In this document: in pieces, positions 5,537 through 8,597 of the stretch
How the letters are laid out: every line of letters begins with the position of its first letter
Numbering within the stretch: position 1 is the first letter of the stretch
Assembly (NCBI GenBank): GCA_015489265.1
Contig: WFZY01000003.1
Location: 1-8,597, forward strand
Reading direction: 5' to 3'
From: Flavobacteriaceae bacterium
Lineage (GTDB): Bacteria; Bacteroidota; Bacteroidia; Flavobacteriales; Flavobacteriaceae
Length of the DNA stretch: 8,597 nt
The notes under the pieces: generated by a model
What the model saw: the letters and a program-made list of their open reading frames with translations, nothing else
What the model was told of the DNA's origin: nothing
Database searches by the model: none
Made by a program: the position numbers and the translations under genes

Positions 5537-8524
5537 TTAAAATTTTGCTTTAAATCCAAAACTGTAAATACGCGGTGTCGGGTAAAAACCCCTGTCCACG
5601 CCTATGTCGAACGAATCGTAATCACGCATACCGATTTCCGGATCCATACCGGAATATTTGGTGAAGGTCAATAAGTTTTGTCCCCTTACAAATACATAAA
5701 CGGACTTCATCTTGATATACGGAATACTAAAAGTATATCCCACTTGTAGGTTTTTAAACCGGATGTAGGAACCATCTTCAATAAAACGGTCGGACATTAA
5801 GGCATTATTGACATCATCGGCATTTAATCTGGGATATCTGGCATTGTTTTGTGTGCCTTCGCCTGTCCAACGGTTGACCATATCGCGTCCCAGATTCCAT
5901 TTGGCTGTGGACGATAATTTATAAAAACTGGTTCCGTTAAAGATTTTGTTACCTTGAACGCCTTGAATTTGGAAAGAAAAATCAAATTTTTGATATTTCA
6001 ATTTGGTATTAAAACCAAAAGTGTAATCCGGTAGCGGGCTGCCGAGATAATATAAATCCAATTCGCCGTCACCATCGGCATCTACGTATCTGACATCGCC
6101 GGGGGCGACATTGGTTTGTGCCGTTTGGGCATCAATTTCGGCTTGATTTTGGAATAAGCCATCGGTTTTATAACCGTAAAACTGCGCCATCGGTTGTCCG
6201 GCAATCGTATTGGTTACATAGTAAGAATTCATAAATTCCGCTCCGGGAATATTGCCGCTTTCGGTTCCCAATGATGTAACTTCATTGTTAATTTTAGAGA
6301 ATACCAATCCGAAGGCATATTTGAGTTTATGGTCGTAATTTTTATAGTTTAAACTTAATTCAAACCCATTATTTTTCATCGAACCGGCATTTTGATAAGG
6401 CGGATTTTGGATACCGGTTTGTCCGGGAACCGGCACTTGTAAAATCATACCGGTGGTATTTTTGATAAAATAATCAAGCGTTCCTGAAATTTTATTTTTA
6501 AGCAAACCGAAATCCAAACCGACATTGGTCGTGGTTGTGGTTTCCCACTTCAATTCGTCATTACCGGCACCGGGGAAGGCAATTCCGGGTGCGAGATGCC
6601 CACCAAATAAATAATTGGCTCCGGGCGATGCTGTGGTAACATCTTGATAAGGTGCCAAACTGCCTTCGTTACCCACTTGTCCCCAACCGGCACGCAGTTT
6701 GAGTTGATTGATAAATTCAAACTTTTTCATAAAATTCTCTTTGGAAATAATCCAACCCAATGAGAAAGACGGAAAATAGCCCCAATAATTCTTCTTCGGG
6801 AATTTGGATGACGCATCGGCTCTAAAATTAATGGTAGCCAAATATTTGTCGAGATAATTGTAGTTCAATCTGGAAAAAATCGATAGCTGACGCACTTCTG
6901 TTTTACCGCCCCAAACCGTTGCGGCATTGCTACCGGTGGCATTGTTGATATATTGAATTGCTTCTTCATTGGGCATACCGTTGACACTGATGCCGTTGTC
7001 TTCATAATCGTAGCTATACATTTCGCCCCCTAAAATCGCTTCAAAATTGTGGTTTTTGTAATGTCCTTTATAATTAAATGTATTCGTCCATTGTTTAAGC
7101 AATCTGTGACTGTTATTCAATAAATATTTACTGACATTATTTTGTTGTTGGGCACTGACATAATATTTCGGATTAAAATTAGTGGTTTTGCCAAAGGCAT
7201 ATTCCATACCGAAGGTCGTTTTAAAAGATAAATTTTTATAGAGATTAAAATCTAAATAAATATTTCCAAGCGTTCTGTAAACCAAATCGTTTTGATGTGT
7301 ATATTCCAAGATAGCTGCCGGATTCCAAGTTTCGTTGTTATAAACCCCCGATGCAAAACTGCCGTCGGGATTTTTAACCGGAATGGACGGGTCGGCGGCA
7401 ATAGCCGTAATCAAAATACTGGTCCATTCGTCTTGTTCTTCAATATTTTGATATCTTGGTCTGACCAATGCTAAATTTTCACCGATTTTCAACCAAGGTT
7501 TTACTTGATAATCGGAATTGACTCTTAAACTGATACGTTCAAAAGAAGTTTTGTTGATGATACCATCCTGTTTTAAGTAGCCGGCGCTAAAATAATATTT
7601 GGATTTTTCGTTACCACCGGATATGGACAAATCGTGTTGCGTCATCGGGGCGTTTTTATGCGCTACGGCATCTAACCAATTGGTTGTTTGTAAATCATCG
7701 GGGTTGGGTACCGGCGGTACTTTGCCGGCGGCAACTGCCGCTTCATTTTTGAGTTTAGCCCAAGTAGGGGCATCCATAACATTGGTAGAACGCCAAAAAT
7801 TTTGAAATCCCATTGACGTACTGTATTGAATGGTAGCCGATTTATTTTTGCTCCCCGATTTGGTTTTGATAATGACGACACCGTTTGCCCCTTTTGAACC
7901 GTAAATGGCGGTTGCAGAAGCATCTTTCAGTACTTGAATCGATGCAATATCGTCCATATTGAGAAAATCAACATCTTCAACCATCATACCGTCCACGACA
8001 TATAAAGGTTCGGAATTGTTAATGGTTCCGATTCCCCTGATGCGCATCATTACACCGCTTCCCGGGCTACCGGAATTACTGGTAACATCAATACCGGCAA
8101 CATTACCTTGAAGAGCTTGGTCAAGCGTTGCCACTTGTTGATTGGTAACATCTTTCATTTTAACCACTGAAACGGCACCGGTTAAATCCGATTTCTTTTG
8201 TTGACCGTAACCCACAATAACCACTTCGTCTAAAGCATTTTTGTCAGATTGCAAATAAATGGTCAACTTTTTACGGTTGTTTACGGGAACTTTTTGTGTT
8301 TTGTATCCCATATACGATACCACCAGCGTTTCGGTTCCTGTGATGGCAATGGAAAAATCTCCGTTAAAATCTGTTGCCACCCCTTTCTGTGAACCTTCGA
8401 TAGTAAGCGTAGCGCCTACCAAGGCTTCGTTCGATTGCTTGTCTAGCACTTTCCCTTTCAAATCGTATTGACTATATGCGGAAAGGGATAATAAAAAGAC
8501 AGCAAGAATGCTTATTTTTTTCAT
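5537..8524 (-). CDS. SusC/RagA-family TonB-dependent outer-membrane glycan transporter
   Basis: This is a 22-strand outer-membrane barrel that imports oligosaccharides using TonB energy. The 995-aa protein starts with a Sec signal peptide (1-18, ending SAYSQ). Next come a carboxypeptidase-regulatory-like domain (about 20-92, GKVLDKQSNEALVGATLTIE), a TonB box DEVVIVGYG (99-107), and the plug with SDLTGAVSVVK (112-122), RIRGIGTINNSEPLYVVDGM (161-180) and VLKDASATAIYGSKGANGVV (198-217), which is the SusC signature. The barrel follows, including the DADGDGELD loop (815-823) and YLGSPLPDYTFGF, and ends in a terminal Phe (FKAKF), as needed for BAM-assisted insertion. There is no N-terminal STN domain, so it is not expected to signal to an anti-sigma factor itself. 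The length is typical and the frame is intact. It is the first gene of the operon, 73 nt from the window edge, with a promoter-like element upstream. Confidence 0.97.
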   Translation of the reverse strand: MKKISILAVFLLSLSAYSQYDLKGKVLDKQSNEALVGATLTIEGSQKGVATDFNGDFSIAITGTETLVVSYMGYKTQKVPVNNRKKLTIYLQSDKNALDEVVIVGYGQQKKSDLTGAVSVVKMKDVTNQQVATLDQALQGNVAGIDVTSNSGSPGSGVMMRIRGIGTINNSEPLYVVDGMMVEDVDFLNMDDIASIQVLKDASATAIYGSKGANGVVIIKTKSGSKNKSATIQYSTSMGFQNFWRSTNVMDAPTWAKLKNEAAVAAGKVPPVPNPDDLQTTNWLDAVAHKNAPMTQHDLSISGGNEKSKYYFSAGYLKQDGIINKTSFERISLRVNSDYQVKPWLKIGENLALVRPRYQNIEEQDEWTSILITAIAADPSIPVKNPDGSFASGVYNNETWNPAAILEYTHQNDLVYRTLGNIYLDFNLYKNLSFKTTFGMEYAFGKTTNFNPKYYVSAQQQNNVSKYLLNNSHRLLKQWTNTFNYKGHYKNHNFEAILGGEMYSYDYEDNGISVNGMPNEEAIQYINNATGSNAATVWGGKTEVRQLSIFSRLNYNYLDKYLATINFRADASSKFPKKNYWGYFPSFSLGWIISKENFMKKFEFINQLKLRAGWGQVGNEGSLAPYQDVTTASPGANYLFGGHLAPGIAFPGAGNDELKWETTTTTNVGLDFGLLKNKISGTLDYFIKNTTGMILQVPVPGQTGIQNPPYQNAGSMKNNGFELSLNYKNYDHKLKYAFGLVFSKINNEVTSLGTESGNIPGAEFMNSYYVTNTIAGQPMAQFYGYKTDGLFQNQAEIDAQTAQTNVAPGDVRYVDADGDGELDLYYLGSPLPDYTFGFNTKLKYQKFDFSFQIQGVQGNKIFNGTSFYKLSSTAKWNLGRDMVNRWTGEGTQNNARYPRLNADDVNNALMSDRFIEDGSYIRFKNLQVGYTFSIPYIKMKSVYVFVRGQNLLTFTKYSGMDPEIGMRDYDSFDIGVDRGFYPTPRIYSFGFKAKF

Positions 8525-8571
8525 ATTACATTACTATAAAATTATTATACAGTTTAATAACTACATCGTTA

Positions 8572-8587
8572 ATGCAATTATTTGCAT
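8572..8587. repeat. 16-bp inverted repeat next to the promoter, possible operator
   Basis: The plus strand reads atgcaa-ttat-ttgcat: two perfect 6-bp arms around a 4-bp spacer. It starts 1 bp downstream of the TATATTTG element and covers the expected transcription start, a place where a dimeric repressor could act. It could also be chance in AT-rich DNA, since an imperfect match appears easily here. No regulator gene is visible to pair with it. Confidence 0.35.
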
Positions 8588-8588
8588 A

Positions 8589-8596
8589 CAAATATA
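8589..8596 (-). promoter_or_regulatory. Putative Bacteroidota promoter -7 element upstream of the susC-like gene
   Basis: Read on the minus strand the sequence is TATATTTG, a full match to the Bacteroidota -7 consensus TAnnTTTG. It would place transcription start around 8580-8585 and give a leader of roughly 55-60 nt before the ATG at 8524. The -33 partner would lie beyond the window, so this is only half a promoter. I saw no such octamer in any of the five gaps between the genes, which fits a single promoter for the operon. Confidence 0.5.
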
Positions 8597-8597
8597 T

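Larger units (their letters stand above)
1..8524 (-). other. Polysaccharide/glycan utilization locus (PUL), single predicted operon
   Basis: Six genes run in the same direction with gaps of 6, 23, 19, 2 and 12 nt, no terminator-like GC hairpin between them and a promoter-like sequence only at the head. The order is SusC-like porin, SusD-like lipoprotein, PKD lipoprotein, beta-propeller lipoprotein, SIS sugar-phosphate enzyme, MFS sugar permease. The SusC/SusD pair is the accepted hallmark of a Bacteroidota PUL. The last two genes extend it to inner-membrane uptake and cytoplasmic metabolism. The locus continues past the left edge, because the MFS gene has no stop codon in the window. No regulator (HTCS, SusR, ECF sigma/anti-sigma) and no sugar kinase is present in the visible part. 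The target glycan is not known; an amino-sugar-containing glycan is my inference from the SIS gene. Confidence 0.88.

Noticed and set aside
7672..7923. Minus-strand open frame of 83 codons inside the SusC-like gene
   Set aside because: It is a frame-shifted shadow of the SusC plug region; the SusC frame is uninterrupted there.
8259..8471. Plus-strand open frame of 70 codons opposite the SusC signal and regulatory-like domain
   Set aside because: It has no recognisable domain or promoter and is antisense to a well-supported gene.
8525..8560. Second -7-like sequence TAATTTTA closer to the susC-like start codon
   Set aside because: It lacks the final G of TAnnTTTG and has no TTTG/TTG at a suitable distance upstream; AT-rich leaders give such matches by chance.

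Overview
The window looks like the chromosome of a Bacteroidota bacterium, most likely from the Flavobacteriia. The evidence is a SusC/SusD outer-membrane pair, lipoprotein signal peptides, a TAnnTTTG-type promoter -7 element, AT-rich intergenic gaps without Shine-Dalgarno sequences, and moderately low GC. The genus cannot be fixed from the sequence alone.

Everything reads on the minus strand, as one tightly packed six-gene unit starting near the right edge. In transcription order it holds: a SusC-like TonB-dependent transporter (8524-5537); a SusD-like glycan-binding lipoprotein (5530-4058); a PKD-type, Trp-rich lipoprotein, probably a surface glycan-binding protein (4034-3222); a five-bladed beta-propeller lipoprotein resembling glycoside hydrolases of the GH43/GH32/GH130 type (3202-2222); a cytoplasmic SIS-domain protein equivalent to the isomerase half of GlmS (2219-1161); and an inner-membrane MFS sugar permease of the FucP/NagP type, cut by the left window edge (1148 to 1). 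Gaps between genes are 2 to 23 nt. The only promoter-like sequence lies upstream of the susC-like gene, next to a 16-bp inverted repeat. There is no gene-free stretch over 300 bases, and I found no RNA gene, mobile element, CRISPR array or terminator.

The six genes form a small polysaccharide/glycan utilization locus that runs from surface capture to the cytoplasm. The inferred path is: the SusD-like and PKD lipoproteins bind the glycan, SusC imports it to the periplasm, the beta-propeller protein may trim or bind it, the MFS permease moves the released sugar into the cytoplasm, and the SIS enzyme acts on its phosphorylated form. The SIS protein keeps the phosphate-binding loops and the Glu, His and Lys catalytic positions of GlmS but has no glutaminase domain. 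This points to an amino-sugar (or ketosamine) phosphate deaminase or isomerase, so the glycan may carry amino sugars. That substrate is inference: no kinase, deacetylase or regulator is visible in the window.

The more interesting observations are this gene combination, two active-site substitutions in the SIS enzyme, the lack of an obvious GH43-type signature in the beta-propeller protein, the unassigned Trp-rich domain of the PKD lipoprotein, and a strong contrast between abundant CCGG and nearly absent GGCC tetranucleotides.
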